NCBI RefSeq assembly: GCF_023716865.1
Contig: NZ_CP092417.1
Span: 660,001 to 724,000 of the forward strand
DNA length: 64,000 nt
Origin: Endozoicomonas sp. SCSIO W0465
Lineage (GTDB): Bacteria > Pseudomonadota > Gammaproteobacteria > Pseudomonadales > Endozoicomonadaceae
Reading direction: 5' to 3'
The notes under the pieces were generated by a model. The model saw nothing but the letters and a program-made list of their open reading frames with translations, was not told where the DNA came from and made no database searches. The position numbers were made by a program, and so were the translations under genes. Shown piece by piece: positions 18,135-27,800 of the stretch. Position 1 is the stretch's first letter. Every line of letters starts with the position of its first letter.

Positions 18135-18148
18135 ACTGTACTTACAGT
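18135..18148. promoter_or_regulatory. Inverted repeat upstream of the sigma promoter
   Basis: ACTGTA-CT-TACAGT, a perfect 6-bp inverted repeat five bases before the candidate -35 box. It could be an operator for an additional regulator; none is identified. Confidence 0.35.
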
Positions 18149-18152
18149 GAAG

Positions 18153-18180
18153 AGATCCCTATTGGCACTTTTTACGTATA
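18153..18180 (+). promoter_or_regulatory. Candidate autoregulated ECF-sigma promoter
   Basis: AGATCC (18153-18158), 16 bases, CGTATA (18175-18180), 30 bp before the sigma ATG. Spacing and core match the candidate promoter of the cfa operon at 15180-15153. Confidence 0.55.
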
Positions 18181-18210
18181 GGCAGACATGTATAAGAAAA
18201 TTAAAGAATT

Positions 18211-18798
18211 ATGGTGCATCTTCGGCTTATTGAAACCTCTATGGAATCCAAACCTGATCAGGCGGTGCAAAAGCAGGACTTCAGGCAGGTTCTGGTTGAT
18301 CTGGCGAAAAGTCGCGATAAAAAGCTGTTTATACAGCTTTATGACTACTTTGCTCCGCGGCTGAAAAGCTTTCTGGTCAGAAAAGGTGCAAACGAAGAAC
18401 TGGCAAAAGAGCTGGTTCAGGAAACCCTGCTGTCGGTCTGGCGCAAGACATCCAGTTATGACCCCGGAAAAGCAACGGCATCCACCTGGATTTTTCGAAT
18501 TGCCAGGAATCTGTGGATTGACCGACTTCGTAAAGAAAAGCCCGACATGCTCTCACCGCTGAACAGCTATCCCGAGGCAGGTTACTCACCCAGTATGGCG
18601 GTCTGTGATTCAGGGCGTTTGCAAGATGCCTTGGGCGCTCTGCCTCAGCAACAGGCTCAATTGGTTTACAAAGTGTATTACGAAGGAAAATCCCATCGCG
18701 AAATCGCTGAAGATATGGATATGCCTATTGGCAGCGTAAAATCCGGCCTCAGACTGGCTTTTGATAAATTACGGGTGCGCATTGGAGGTGAGTCATGA
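18211..18798 (+). CDS. ECF RNA polymerase sigma factor, RpoE/ECF11 type paired with ChrR
   Basis: 195 residues. Region 2 (~38-105) includes LFIQLYDYFAPRLKSFLVRKG, AKELVQETLLSVWRK and ASTWIFRIARNLWIDRLRK. Region 4 (~138-190) includes QQAQLVYKVYYEGKSHREIAEDMDMPIGSVKSGL, split here by the helix-turn-helix. The 3' end overlaps the anti-sigma gene by 4 bp (ATGA). Sigma factors in this arrangement drive the response to singlet oxygen or organic peroxide. An in-frame ATG at codon 11 is an alternative start; neither start has a strong SD. The likely target operon is the lipid-modification set at 10034-15035. Confidence 0.92.
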   Translation: MVHLRLIETSMESKPDQAVQKQDFRQVLVDLAKSRDKKLFIQLYDYFAPRLKSFLVRKGANEELAKELVQETLLSVWRKTSSYDPGKATASTWIFRIARNLWIDRLRKEKPDMLSPLNSYPEAGYSPSMAVCDSGRLQDALGALPQQQAQLVYKVYYEGKSHREIAEDMDMPIGSVKSGLRLAFDKLRVRIGGES

Positions 18799-19445
18799 GC
18801 TGCAATCACCACCCCGATGACAGTACCCTGCTGTGCTATGGCGCTGGCAGCTTGCCGGATGCGCTTGCCATGGTAGTCGCCTGCCATCTGGCTGTCTGTG
18901 ACCAGTGTTATGACAAGGTTGTGGAAGCAGAACAGATCGGCCTCGGTCTGATGGAGCAGGAACCCGTGGAGTCCATATCCCAAAGCTCCCGGGACTGGAT
19001 GCTGGCCATGTTGGATGAGTCTGTCGATGATGCCGGTTCTGAAGTCGGTAAAACATCGGATGTTAACTCAGATATACCAGAGCCACTGTGCCCGCTGATT
19101 GGCCATTCGTTCAGTGATCTTCACTGGCGTACCATGGCCCCCGGTATGAAGCAATTTATCCTGCCTGCCTCCCGGGGCAAGCTGCGGCTGCTGAAAATTG
19201 CTCCGGGCACATTCATGCCCTCCCATGGTCACAGCGGTTCTGAACTGACCCTGGTGCTCAAGGGTTCCTACAGTGATGAGCTGGGGCGCTTCTCCGTCGG
19301 AGATGTGGCCGATGTGGACCCGGATATGACCCATCAACCGGTTGCCGATACCCATGAAGGCTGTATCTGCCTGATTGCAACGGACGGCCCTCTCCGCTTT
19401 AAAGGGTTGGTTCCACGACTCTTGCAACCATTTTTTCAGCTATAA
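18795..19445 (+). CDS. chrR: ChrR-family zinc anti-sigma factor with cupin domain
   Basis: 216 residues. The N-terminal anti-sigma domain has zinc ligands His6, His31, Cys35 and Cys38, the same positions as in R. sphaeroides ChrR. The C-terminal cupin has His144, His146, Glu150 and His180, the same spacing as the cupin metal site of ChrR. It should hold the sigma factor inactive until an oxidative signal is sensed, then release it. The ATG lies inside the sigma stop (ATGA), so the two are made in balance. The linker (~55-95) is acidic and not conserved. Confidence 0.93.
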   Translation: MSCNHHPDDSTLLCYGAGSLPDALAMVVACHLAVCDQCYDKVVEAEQIGLGLMEQEPVESISQSSRDWMLAMLDESVDDAGSEVGKTSDVNSDIPEPLCPLIGHSFSDLHWRTMAPGMKQFILPASRGKLRLLKIAPGTFMPSHGHSGSELTLVLKGSYSDELGRFSVGDVADVDPDMTHQPVADTHEGCICLIATDGPLRFKGLVPRLLQPFFQL

Positions 19446-19550
19446 ATGCTGCAAGTCAGGTCTTTGGCAAGATTTATTGCTATTGACCTGAACTTTTTTC
19501 TCGTCGAACCTGTCAAAAAGTTTTCAGAGTAAATCCAGAGAGATCGTTCC

Positions 19551-21545
19551 ATGACGCTTACTGCCCTCGTCGTAGTTGCTGTTGCATCACTGCTGTCTTT
19601 TGCAATGGCGTGGTTTGTTTGCCGACAGACCCACCAAAGCCTGAAATTGCAAACGGAGCGGGAAGTGGATGCCCAGCATCTGCAGATTGCCCAGCTGACC
19701 GAGCAGAACGCCGACCTGCAGGACGAGCTGATCGAACAGAAAGTGGTCATGCAGGAACAGCTGGATGCAGGTAAAGCCCTGCTTCAGAAAGAGACTTCAC
19801 ACCTTAACGAGCAGATCAGTCAACATCAGATCAAGGCTGGACGTCTTGAGGCCATGCTGATTTCTGAGCGCAAACGTGAAGCGGAGAAAAGCAGGGATCT
19901 TCAGGCGCTGGTTAAAGAGCTTACGGCTGAGCGTGCTGGCAGAGGCCAGGCTGAGCAGCGGGTAAAAGAACTGGAAACCCGTCTTGAAGAGCAGCAGGCA
20001 CAGAACCAGAAAGCGCTGCTGCAGTTGCAGGAAAACAAGGAAGCCCTCAAGCAGGAATTCAAACACCTGGCTCATGAAATCTTTGAGGCCAGGGGTAAAG
20101 TGCTCTCTGATCAGCACCATGAACAACTGCATTCACTGCTGGCACCGTTCAAGGAGCAACTGGGTGAATTCCGCAGCAAGGTTGAAGAGGCCCACCGGGA
20201 AGACAGTGTCAGCCGTGCGGCACTGAAGCAGCAGTTGGAAACCATGCATCAGCTCAACCGTAAGATGACGGATGATGCAGAGAGCCTGGCCAAGGCATTG
20301 AAGGGGGATAAAAAGCTCCAGGGCAACTGGGGTGAAATGCAGGTTGAGACCATTCTTGACAGCAGTGGCCTGATTAAAGGGCAGGAATACCAACGGGAAC
20401 CGAATTTCAGGGATGAAGATGGCCAGAATAAACGGCCTGACTTTATTGTCCATCTGCCGGAAGGCAAACACCTGATTATTGACTCCAAGGTATCGCTGGT
20501 GGATTACATGGCCTTTGTTAATGCTGAAACGGATGCCGACCGTGATGCTGCCATGGCCCGCCATATCCAGAGTATTCGCAATCACATCAACAGCCTGAAT
20601 CAAAAAGATTATCCCAGCCTGCCAGAAATCAAGGCGCCTGACTTTGTCTTTATGTTCATGCCCATAGAGCCGGCATTTATCTCGGCATTCCAGTATGACC
20701 AGAAGCTGTTCAATGATGCTTTTGAAAAGCGCATCGTTGTGGTAAACCCGACGACCCTCCTGGCAACCCTGAGAACCGTGGCCAACCTGTGGACCATTGA
20801 GCGGCAGAATGCCAACACCCGTAAGCTGGCTGACAAAGGTCGCCAGGTATACGATAAACTTCGTATTTTTGTTGAAAAGATGGAGAAACTGGATATTCAG
20901 CTGGGTAATACCCGCACCACTTACGATGATGCCATGAGCACACTGAAGCACGGTCGCGGAAACCTGATTGCGCAGGCAGATCAGTTCCTGGCACTGGGTG
21001 TTCGGGTCAAGAAGGAGTTGCCTGCCAAGACTCTGGAAACCGCTGATTTGGAGCCACTTGAGGCAGAAGAGTTATTAGCGCTTGAGGCTGAAATACAACC
21101 TGCTGAATATCATCAGAACCCTGGCTCGCCTGAACCGGCTCAGACTCATGCAGATGACATTGATGACATTGATGACATTAGAGATGAGCCTGCTGCAGAG
21201 ACAACTCATCAACCGTTAACGGTGGCAGAGAGTTCGATGCCTGATTTCGCTTCACTGGAGACGGAGCCTGGCCCGGAGTTTGCGGAAGCGACCACTGACA
21301 ACTTATACCACACAGCCCCTCCATCGGAGGACAATACCTTGTCAGGTAAAAGTGATCTTCCGGGTACGCCAGACTTTTCTGCGCTGGAGTCCAGGCTTTC
21401 AGAACTGGGCAGTGATTTGCCATCTCCTGAAGGGGGGCTGCCTTCTCTTGAAGCTGAACTGGCGAGGTTGGAGCAGGAGCATACGGAATATTCCTGGTCT
21501 GACTTTGAACAGCAGTTCCGGCCAGAAGATCCCCCCTCAAAGTAA
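19551..21545 (+). CDS. rmuC: DNA recombination protein RmuC homologue
   Basis: 664 residues. One N-terminal transmembrane helix (LTALVVVAVASLLSFAMAW), a long coiled coil (~30-200), then the RmuC domain (~205-480) with LKGDKKLQGNWGEMQVETIL, RPDFIVHLPEGKHLIIDSKV, APDFVFMFMPIEPAF and VVNPTTLLATLRTV. RmuC limits inversions at short inverted repeats and is predicted to be nuclease-like. E. coli RmuC is ~475 residues; the extra ~160 at the C-terminus are acidic, low-complexity, and include three 9-bp repeats encoding DDI (21153-21179). Its presence is of interest given how many inverted repeats this window holds. Confidence 0.93.
   Translation: MTLTALVVVAVASLLSFAMAWFVCRQTHQSLKLQTEREVDAQHLQIAQLTEQNADLQDELIEQKVVMQEQLDAGKALLQKETSHLNEQISQHQIKAGRLEAMLISERKREAEKSRDLQALVKELTAERAGRGQAEQRVKELETRLEEQQAQNQKALLQLQENKEALKQEFKHLAHEIFEARGKVLSDQHHEQLHSLLAPFKEQLGEFRSKVEEAHREDSVSRAALKQQLETMHQLNRKMTDDAESLAKALKGDKKLQGNWGEMQVETILDSSGLIKGQEYQREPNFRDEDGQNKRPDFIVHLPEGKHLIIDSKVSLVDYMAFVNAETDADRDAAMARHIQSIRNHINSLNQKDYPSLPEIKAPDFVFMFMPIEPAFISAFQYDQKLFNDAFEKRIVVVNPTTLLATLRTVANLWTIERQNANTRKLADKGRQVYDKLRIFVEKMEKLDIQLGNTRTTYDDAMSTLKHGRGNLIAQADQFLALGVRVKKELPAKTLETADLEPLEAEELLALEAEIQPAEYHQNPGSPEPAQTHADDIDDIDDIRDEPAAETTHQPLTVAESSMPDFASLETEPGPEFAEATTDNLYHTAPPSEDNTLSGKSDLPGTPDFSALESRLSELGSDLPSPEGGLPSLEAELARLEQEHTEYSWSDFEQQFRPEDPPSK
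21153..21179. repeat. 9-bp tandem repeat x3 inside rmuC
   Basis: GATGACATT three times, perfect, in frame, in the acidic C-terminal tail. Confidence 0.92.
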
Positions 21546-21646
21546 CGTCCTCTAATAGCGTATTTATCCCCACTGTGCCTCACATGAGATTTCAGTAAGC
21601 TAGCATAACTCTGGCATACCTGAAATCTCAATCCCGGCACACTCCA

Positions 21647-22540
21647 ATGAACACCACGATAAAGGCAGACCTGGTACTTCTGCTGGTAACTCTGTTGGCC
21701 GCGTCTGGCTGGCTGTTCTCCAAATTTGCCATCGGGGGAATGCCTCCGCTGGGTTACATCGGCATCCGTTATATGGCGGCTGCCCTGTTGTTACTGCCCT
21801 TTGCCGCAAGACAACTCTTCCGGCTGAACAAAAAACAGCTGTTCATCTGTGTGATGGTGGGATTGATTCAGACCATGGCCATGTATCTCTGGATTCAGGC
21901 GGTGGACAGTTCTGATCGCCTGGGTGAAGGGGCATTCATCATGAGTCTGTCCATGATTATGGTGCCCTTTATGAGAAGGGTGCTCTATGGCAGCCGGATT
22001 GACCGCTTCACGCTGCTTGCCCTGCCATTTGCCATTGCCGGTATTGCCTTGCTGGCATTGAAAGGACACTGGGAATTTGAGCCAGCCCAGGGGCTTTATC
22101 TGATAGCGACCCTGTTTGTTGCCCTGCATTTTGTGTATACCAATCATAATGCGCCAGGTATCCCGTCCATGGCCCTAACCTTTATGCTGTTGCTGGTGCC
22201 AGGCGTAGTGGGCATGATCATCTCCTTCACTACGGAAAGCTGGCCGGCACAGATTGCAGCAGACACCTGGGGTTGGGTGGCCGCAGCGGTACTGATGGCC
22301 ACCAGCCTGCGCTATTTCCTGTATACCTGGGCTCTGAAACAGTCAGAAGCAGGCCATGCTGCGCTGATCATGGTGATTGAGCCGGTATGGACTGCGGTAA
22401 TGAGTGCGATCTGGATGGGGGAATCCATGACTGCCCGGAAGCTTTTCGGTTGTGGGTTGATCTTTATGGCCCTGCTGGTTGCCAGATGGCGTTATATCTT
22501 TAAGCCTGCTATTTCCAAATCACAGCGGGTTCCGGAATAG
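21647..22540 (+). CDS. EamA/DMT-superfamily transporter
   Basis: 297 residues, about ten hydrophobic helices in two EamA halves. N-terminal half: LLAASGWLFSKFAIGG and GIRYMAAALLLLPFAARQ. The second half ends with the typical IEPVWTAVMSAIWMGESMTARKLFGC segment. Inner-membrane drug/metabolite exporter or permease; the substrate cannot be read from sequence. A single gene, with an AT-rich hairpin at 22612-22642 downstream. Confidence 0.88.
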   Translation: MNTTIKADLVLLLVTLLAASGWLFSKFAIGGMPPLGYIGIRYMAAALLLLPFAARQLFRLNKKQLFICVMVGLIQTMAMYLWIQAVDSSDRLGEGAFIMSLSMIMVPFMRRVLYGSRIDRFTLLALPFAIAGIALLALKGHWEFEPAQGLYLIATLFVALHFVYTNHNAPGIPSMALTFMLLLVPGVVGMIISFTTESWPAQIAADTWGWVAAAVLMATSLRYFLYTWALKQSEAGHAALIMVIEPVWTAVMSAIWMGESMTARKLFGCGLIFMALLVARWRYIFKPAISKSQRVPE

Positions 22541-22611
22541 TGCATTCAGAATAAACTGGTAGCGGCTTGCCACCGGGCGATGCCGCTTATGAGTCAGGTA
22601 GATGGTTTCAT

Positions 22612-22645
22612 AAATTATCAACACCATCAAAAATGATAATTTTTT
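22612..22645 (+). terminator. Possible intrinsic terminator after the DMT gene
   Basis: AAATTATCA (22612-22620) pairs with TGATAATTT (22634-22642) and is followed by further T. The stem is AT-only, so weak. Confidence 0.4.
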
Positions 22646-22697
22646 GTTCTGGAAATAAGCTTCTAAACTGATGTCATTGATCCTGAGGTAGAAGACA

Positions 22698-23204
22698 ATG
22701 ACAGACCAAGTATACCCAAGAACCTTTTCTCATATCGGTATTTCTGTTCCAGACTTGGAAAAGGCCGTTAAGTTTTACACCGAAGTACTGGGCTGGTACC
22801 TGATTATGGAACCCACCACGATTGTCGAAGACGACAGTGCCATTGGTGAGATGTGTACCGATGTATTTGGGGCCGGTTGGGAGCACTTCCGCATTGCTCA
22901 CTTATCCACAGGCGACAAGATCGGTGTTGAGATCTTTGAGTTCAAAAACCAGGAAAACCCTGAAAATAACTTCGAATACTGGAAAACCGGCATTTTCCAC
23001 TTCTGCGTACAGGATCCGGATGTCGAAGGGCTGGCAGAAAAAATTGTTGCCGCCGGTGGTAAGCGCCGTATGGCAAAACCACGGTTCTACTACCCGGGCG
23101 AAAAGCCTTACCGCATGATCTACATGGAAGATCCGTTTGGCAACATCCTGGAGATCTACAGCCACAGCTATGAGTTAACCTACTCAGCGGGTGCCTATAG
23201 CTGA
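22698..23204 (+). CDS. VOC-superfamily (glyoxalase-like) protein
   Basis: 168 residues. Vicinal oxygen chelate fold: first half HIGISVPDLEKAVKFYTEVLGW, second half FHFCVQDPDVEGLAEKIVAAGG and MIYMEDPFGNILEIYSHS. His/Glu metal ligands are plausible at His14 of HIGISV, the His of IFHFCVQD, and Glu of NILEIYS. This pattern is close to lactoylglutathione lyase-like dioxygenase relatives, but the reaction is not determinable. GAGG precedes the ATG. A strong terminator follows. Confidence 0.85.
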   Translation: MTDQVYPRTFSHIGISVPDLEKAVKFYTEVLGWYLIMEPTTIVEDDSAIGEMCTDVFGAGWEHFRIAHLSTGDKIGVEIFEFKNQENPENNFEYWKTGIFHFCVQDPDVEGLAEKIVAAGGKRRMAKPRFYYPGEKPYRMIYMEDPFGNILEIYSHSYELTYSAGAYS

Positions 23205-23231
23205 TTTTCAGGCCAATTGCAGAGATTACAG

Positions 23232-23266
23232 AGTGCACAAAGAAAAGTTTTTCTTGTGCACTTTTT
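23232..23266 (+). terminator. Intrinsic terminator of the VOC gene
   Basis: GTGCACAA (23233-23240) pairs with TTGTGCAC (23254-23261), with further A/T pairing inside, followed by TTTTT. Confidence 0.88.
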
Positions 23267-23379
23267 GCTGTTGGCATCTCGCTCCCATCGCCCTGAGGGT
23301 GTGCGTTGTATGGCAATCAGCACTTTTTTACACTAGCGTGGAGCTGAAAATTATATACAGACCCGCAAAGGGATAAACC

Positions 23380-24219
23380 ATGCCCGCAAACACTAAAAAT
23401 GTACTGATTACCGGATGTTCCAGTGGCATCGGCCGGGAACTGGCCCTGGAGTTTCAGCGAAGAGGCTATCGGGTCTGGGCAACCGCCCGTAACCTGCAGA
23501 ACATTCAGACGCTGACAGATCAGAATATCCGGGTACTGGAGCTGGACGTGACCAGTGAGCCCCGGGTGCATGAGGTGGTGCAGCATATTCTCAGCAGCGA
23601 TGGTCATCTGGATATACTGGTGAATAATGCGGGCTATGGCAGCATGGGACCATTGATGGATATGCCCGGCGAAGAGCTGGAACAGCAGTTCTCCACCAAT
23701 GTGTTTGCGCCCATGACCCTTATCCGTAAGGTGGCTCCTGGCATGTGTGCCCGCAAACAGGGGACTATCGTCAATATTGGCAGTATCTCCGGTGTGTTGT
23801 TTACCCCGTTTTCAGGCAGTTACTGTGCCTCAAAAGCCGCCTTCAATGCACTGTCTGATGTGCTGAGAATGGAATTAAAGCCTTTTGGTGTGCAGGTGGT
23901 AACGGTTCAACCCGGGGCCGTCCAGTCCCGGTTTGCGGATAATGCCAGCCGGGTGTTGCAACACGTGTTCAACCCGGACAGCCTCTATAGACCCATTGAC
24001 GCAAAGGTCAGGGCGCGAGCCAATGCTTCACAGGATAACCCCACACCGACAGATCGTTTCTGTCGTGACCTGGTGGATAAACTGGAGTCCGGACGCAGGC
24101 TCAACATCATCCGCCTGGCCAATGGCAGCCGGGCCTTTCCAGTACTGAAAGCACTGTTGCCAACCGCTGTTCTTGAGACCGTTCTGGGTAGAATATTTGG
24201 TCTGCATCGCCTTCGGTGA
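23380..24219 (+). CDS. Classical short-chain dehydrogenase/reductase
   Basis: 279 residues. TGCSSGIG cofactor loop near residue 11, LVNNAGYGS, catalytic Ser in NIGSISG, YCASK with catalytic Tyr and Lys, and the PGAVQSRF segment. An Arg just after the Rossmann loop region (ATARNL) suggests NADP(H). Resembles 17-beta-HSD/retinol-dehydrogenase-like bacterial SDRs; substrate unknown. AAGGGAT lies before the ATG. A 160-bp MITE has inserted 29 bp after its stop. Confidence 0.87.
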   Translation: MPANTKNVLITGCSSGIGRELALEFQRRGYRVWATARNLQNIQTLTDQNIRVLELDVTSEPRVHEVVQHILSSDGHLDILVNNAGYGSMGPLMDMPGEELEQQFSTNVFAPMTLIRKVAPGMCARKQGTIVNIGSISGVLFTPFSGSYCASKAAFNALSDVLRMELKPFGVQVVTVQPGAVQSRFADNASRVLQHVFNPDSLYRPIDAKVRARANASQDNPTPTDRFCRDLVDKLESGRRLNIIRLANGSRAFPVLKALLPTAVLETVLGRIFGLHRLR

Positions 24220-24240
24220 CTTTTTTTACCCGTAGGTATA

Positions 24241-24416
24241 TATTCTTTGGCTCTTGTAGGATTTCAGACTGCTACTGGGTTGAACATTGCTGAAGCCCTT
24301 TATCTACAAAGGTTGTCAGCATATTGTCCGGTAATGTTGCTCAATCCTTGTTTTTCGTGACCTACAGTCAGTTTTCACTGTAGAGCAGTTCGTAATCAAA
24401 ATAGAGCCTATTCTTT
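24241..24416. mobile_element. 160-bp MITE (copy A) with 8-bp target duplication
   Basis: Element 24249-24408 begins GGCTCTTG and ends AGAGCC; the ~25-bp ends form an imperfect terminal inverted repeat (shared GGCTCT, GATT, ACTGCT blocks). It is flanked by TATTCTTT on both sides (24241-24248 and 24409-24416). An identical element is at 33312-33471. It has no coding capacity, so it must be moved in trans. The GGCTCTT terminus and 8-bp duplication resemble ISL3-family ends. It sits between an SDR gene and tRNA-Ser. Confidence 0.93.
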
Positions 24417-24483
24417 TTGCCTTTGTGACACAGGTGATATAAAGTACGCCACCTGTTCAGGGCGGCAAACGTTTTGAACAAAC

Positions 24484-24574
24484 GGTGAGGTGTCCGAGTG
24501 GCTGAAGGAGCACGCCTGGAAAGTGTGTGTACGTTAATCGCGTACCGAGGGTTCGAATCCCTCCCTCACCGCCA
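24484..24574 (+). tRNA. tRNA-Ser(GGA)
   Basis: Acceptor GGTGAGG pairs with CCTCACC; discriminator G and encoded CCA end at 24574. The anticodon loop CTGGAAA gives anticodon GGA. A long variable arm (GTGTGTACGTTAATCGCGTAC region) and T-arm GGGTTCGAATCCC are present, as in class II serine tRNAs. No duplicated 3' end was found downstream, so it is not visibly an integration site. Confidence 0.96.
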
Positions 24575-24851
24575 TTATCTCTTCTGTAATCTCTTGATTT
24601 CCTTTTCTAAACATTGTCTTTTTCTGTCAACGAAGTGTCGACGGCGAAACATACCCTGTATTTTTCGACTTAAATCGTTATTTCTTCCATTCCTTCTGTT
24701 GCTCTTCCGTACCATCCTCCATATCGGATAACGTGCTCAAACTGATTGCCTCCTGAAAATGAAGTGGTTTAATGTCTTTGGACACCTCGTTAAGCACAAT
24801 AGTGCAGTTGATGACAAGGTAGAAAGTGACAAACTCAGGAAAGCAGCTTAA

Positions 24852-27800
24852 TCAGGTGCCCATTTTAACTTGACCACTAAAGACTCTGTCAGCACGTAAG
24901 CCCAAGGATCGTTGAATATGCCTTACAGCAACAGCCCCGATACTGTTGACAGCTGCACTAATGACCCAGGGCTCGTTTTGTAATGAACGTCCAACATACC
25001 GCAGGACATTGCCATCAAGTTGCAAAGCCATGCCGACCAGCTCTGGATCATTGCGACAGGCATCACTGGCAAACTGTAGCGCCAGCGGATTTTGTTGCAG
25101 GGCAAGTTCGACCACTTCCCGACAGCCCTTAAGCCGTTCACTGGCAAACCTCAGCGCCAAACCGCAATCTTGCACTGCCAGCCTGACCAGTTCTTCATTA
25201 TCCCGCAATTCCGGGCTGGCATACTCAAGTGCCATACAATTATGCCGAACGGCAAGCCAGACAACGTCCTTGTGATTACACAGCCTGCTACTGGCATACA
25301 CCAGCATTGCGCCGTTATTTTGCACAGCCAGTCGCGCCAACGCTTCATCATCTCTCAGCTCCTGAGTAGCGAATTGAAAGTTATTGGAGGCTTTTGAGAC
25401 GGCAATGGTTAATAATTTCTTATTGCCACGCAGAACCGCATCAAAAAAAACGATAGCATTGGAAATCATACGATGGTTGACCGCCAATTGAAGGTAATCC
25501 TGAAGATGTTTAAATTGTTCATTGACATGCTTTAGTGCCCGGCCTGTATTTGTCAACGCTGCGGTAACAATTTCCGGATCAGCCCTTAATCGTTCACTGG
25601 CGTATTTCAGGGCAGTGCCATCGTTGCTGACGGCTGCCAACACGATGTGCTTATCATCCTTGAGTTCTGCACTGGCAAATTCCAGAACGTGTCCCTCTTT
25701 CTCGACTGCTTCTTTGACTAATTGTTTATCCGCTTGAAGTTCAAGTCCGGCATATCGCAATGCAATGGGGTCAGAGCGAACTGCCGCGTATACTACGTCC
25801 CGATCGTTATTCAAATCCTTAAAATATTCCAACAGATGGCCCATTTTTTTTTGGGCCAATATCGTTAAGGCCAGTTTTCGATAAAGGGGATCGCCGTTAA
25901 GCAGGTTTTTTTTGCAAGCGCTGAGATATATTCGATAGGCATCGTCTTTTGCTCGCTCCATGGCCAGCAGAAGAAGCTCTCTATAGAACTCGGGATTTTG
26001 TTGCAGATACGCCGTCATAGCGCCAGAGGAAAGAGCAGATGCCCGATTTTCAACCGCTGTGGTTAACAACTGACGGAAAAGCACGGGATTTGACCACAGC
26101 TCTGCTCCGGTAAAGGCAATTAAGTCTGCAGGGTTTACCGCATTTGCCAGAGCACAAGTCATCATTTCAACATCGTTTCTAAAGGGTTCTGGCACATCAG
26201 CAATGACCTCAGGATGGCTTTTGATGGCGGCAAAAACAATGGCCCGCTGGTTGCGGATTTCAGGATCAAGGTACTTGAGGATATGGCCATTTTGGGACAC
26301 CAGACGCAGGGCCGTTGTCTCGTCAGCAAGCCAGTTAACGTATTGGTTTACCACGGGCATGGCTTTGTCTGGATCAGAAAGTAACCAATGCCAAAGTAAT
26401 GTATTCCTGTCTTCTGCTGATTGATCGTGTAGTAAGGCTTCAATCTCACTGGAGGTCGCCTTGGAAAAAATCAGTCCCGCTTCAACCAGATGACGAATCT
26501 TCCTATCGTGGGTGCAGCGGCTCATCAGTGATTTTCTCTTCATGTAAGCAAAGCACCAGTAGATATGCTCCAGGGCAAATTGATTAGTTGAAAAGAAAGC
26601 AGGATTAATCAGCCGTTCCCTGATCGCAGCCATATTCCATTGCGTCTGACTTCCATCGAGATTCAATGACTCCAAAAGAAGGTCCATATTGCCCAACTCT
26701 TCTAATACACTCAAAATGTCGACAAAGATCCGCTGCAGATCTTTTTTGGCAGGAAGATGGGTGAGTTCAAAAAGGGCCTGACCGGTCTGTTCATTAAAAT
26801 GGATTTCCGGGGCATTGAAACCGTTATTTTTCTGGTACTGCAGCAGTGTGAACATCAAAAACCACACTCGCTGCAACTTTCCACGCCGACGTTCTTTTGA
26901 TGCCCCGGCTAATGCCTCTGAATAACACAACCGAAAGGTTCGTTGTTTGCCACCGTCGGCTTGTTCTAACAGATCGATGGTACAAGCATGCTCATAGAGC
27001 TGGATCGATAATCGGGTGCAATCTGGCATATTGAGAACGGTCAAGCTTTTGGCAGAAAATTGCCTGAGTGCGTCACGACATGTGTTGTCGAATAATGGCT
27101 CTTTCCGGGACGTCGAAAAATCAACAATATCGACATATAGAGGCGTTGCTACATAATTCTTGATGGCAAATATTCTGCTCACTTTGCCCTGTCCGGAAGC
27201 GGTGGCCACAGGCCAGAGCCTGGTAAGAAAACATTTGTGCAACCATAGAATCAGTTCATGGACACTCTCGATGCGCTGTACAGAATTGACCGACTCAAGC
27301 CGTTGCAGGTGGTCTTTTAATAACTGACAACTGGCTCGCCATTGTTGAAAATCCGAACCCGGGGCAGGTAACTCCCCTTCAGACAGGAACGGCCTGGTGA
27401 CATCGGCCAGTGTTTGTTCAACCTTTGCCTGCAGCAACGCCAGTTGCTGATCAAGCGCTGTTATCTCCTCACGATATGACTGCTCCAGTTTCGGATCTGC
27501 GGCTGCGCCCAGCATTAAAAACTGTTCATAGCCGGAGAGAAAAGCCCGGGTCTCTTGCATAAAGTTGCCGATCTCCCGGACACAGCCTTGCAAAATCGCC
27601 CGTCGTTCGGGGTGCATGCTCAGTTGGACTGCGCCGTTTTTCGACAAACAGAGATTGACCAGTCGTTCCGCTCCGAGAAAGTTCAGCAGCCTGGAATTTT
27701 GCTCGCTCAGCCACGAGAACCAGCGTGCGACACAGGGTTCTTTTTCCGGCAGCGCAGGTTGCCATGCCTGCAGGGTCGCCAACGCAGTTTGATAATCGGG

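Noticed and set aside
24484..24574. tRNA-Ser as an integrative-element attachment site
   Set aside because: No second copy of the tRNA 3' end was found by eye and no integrase gene is present.
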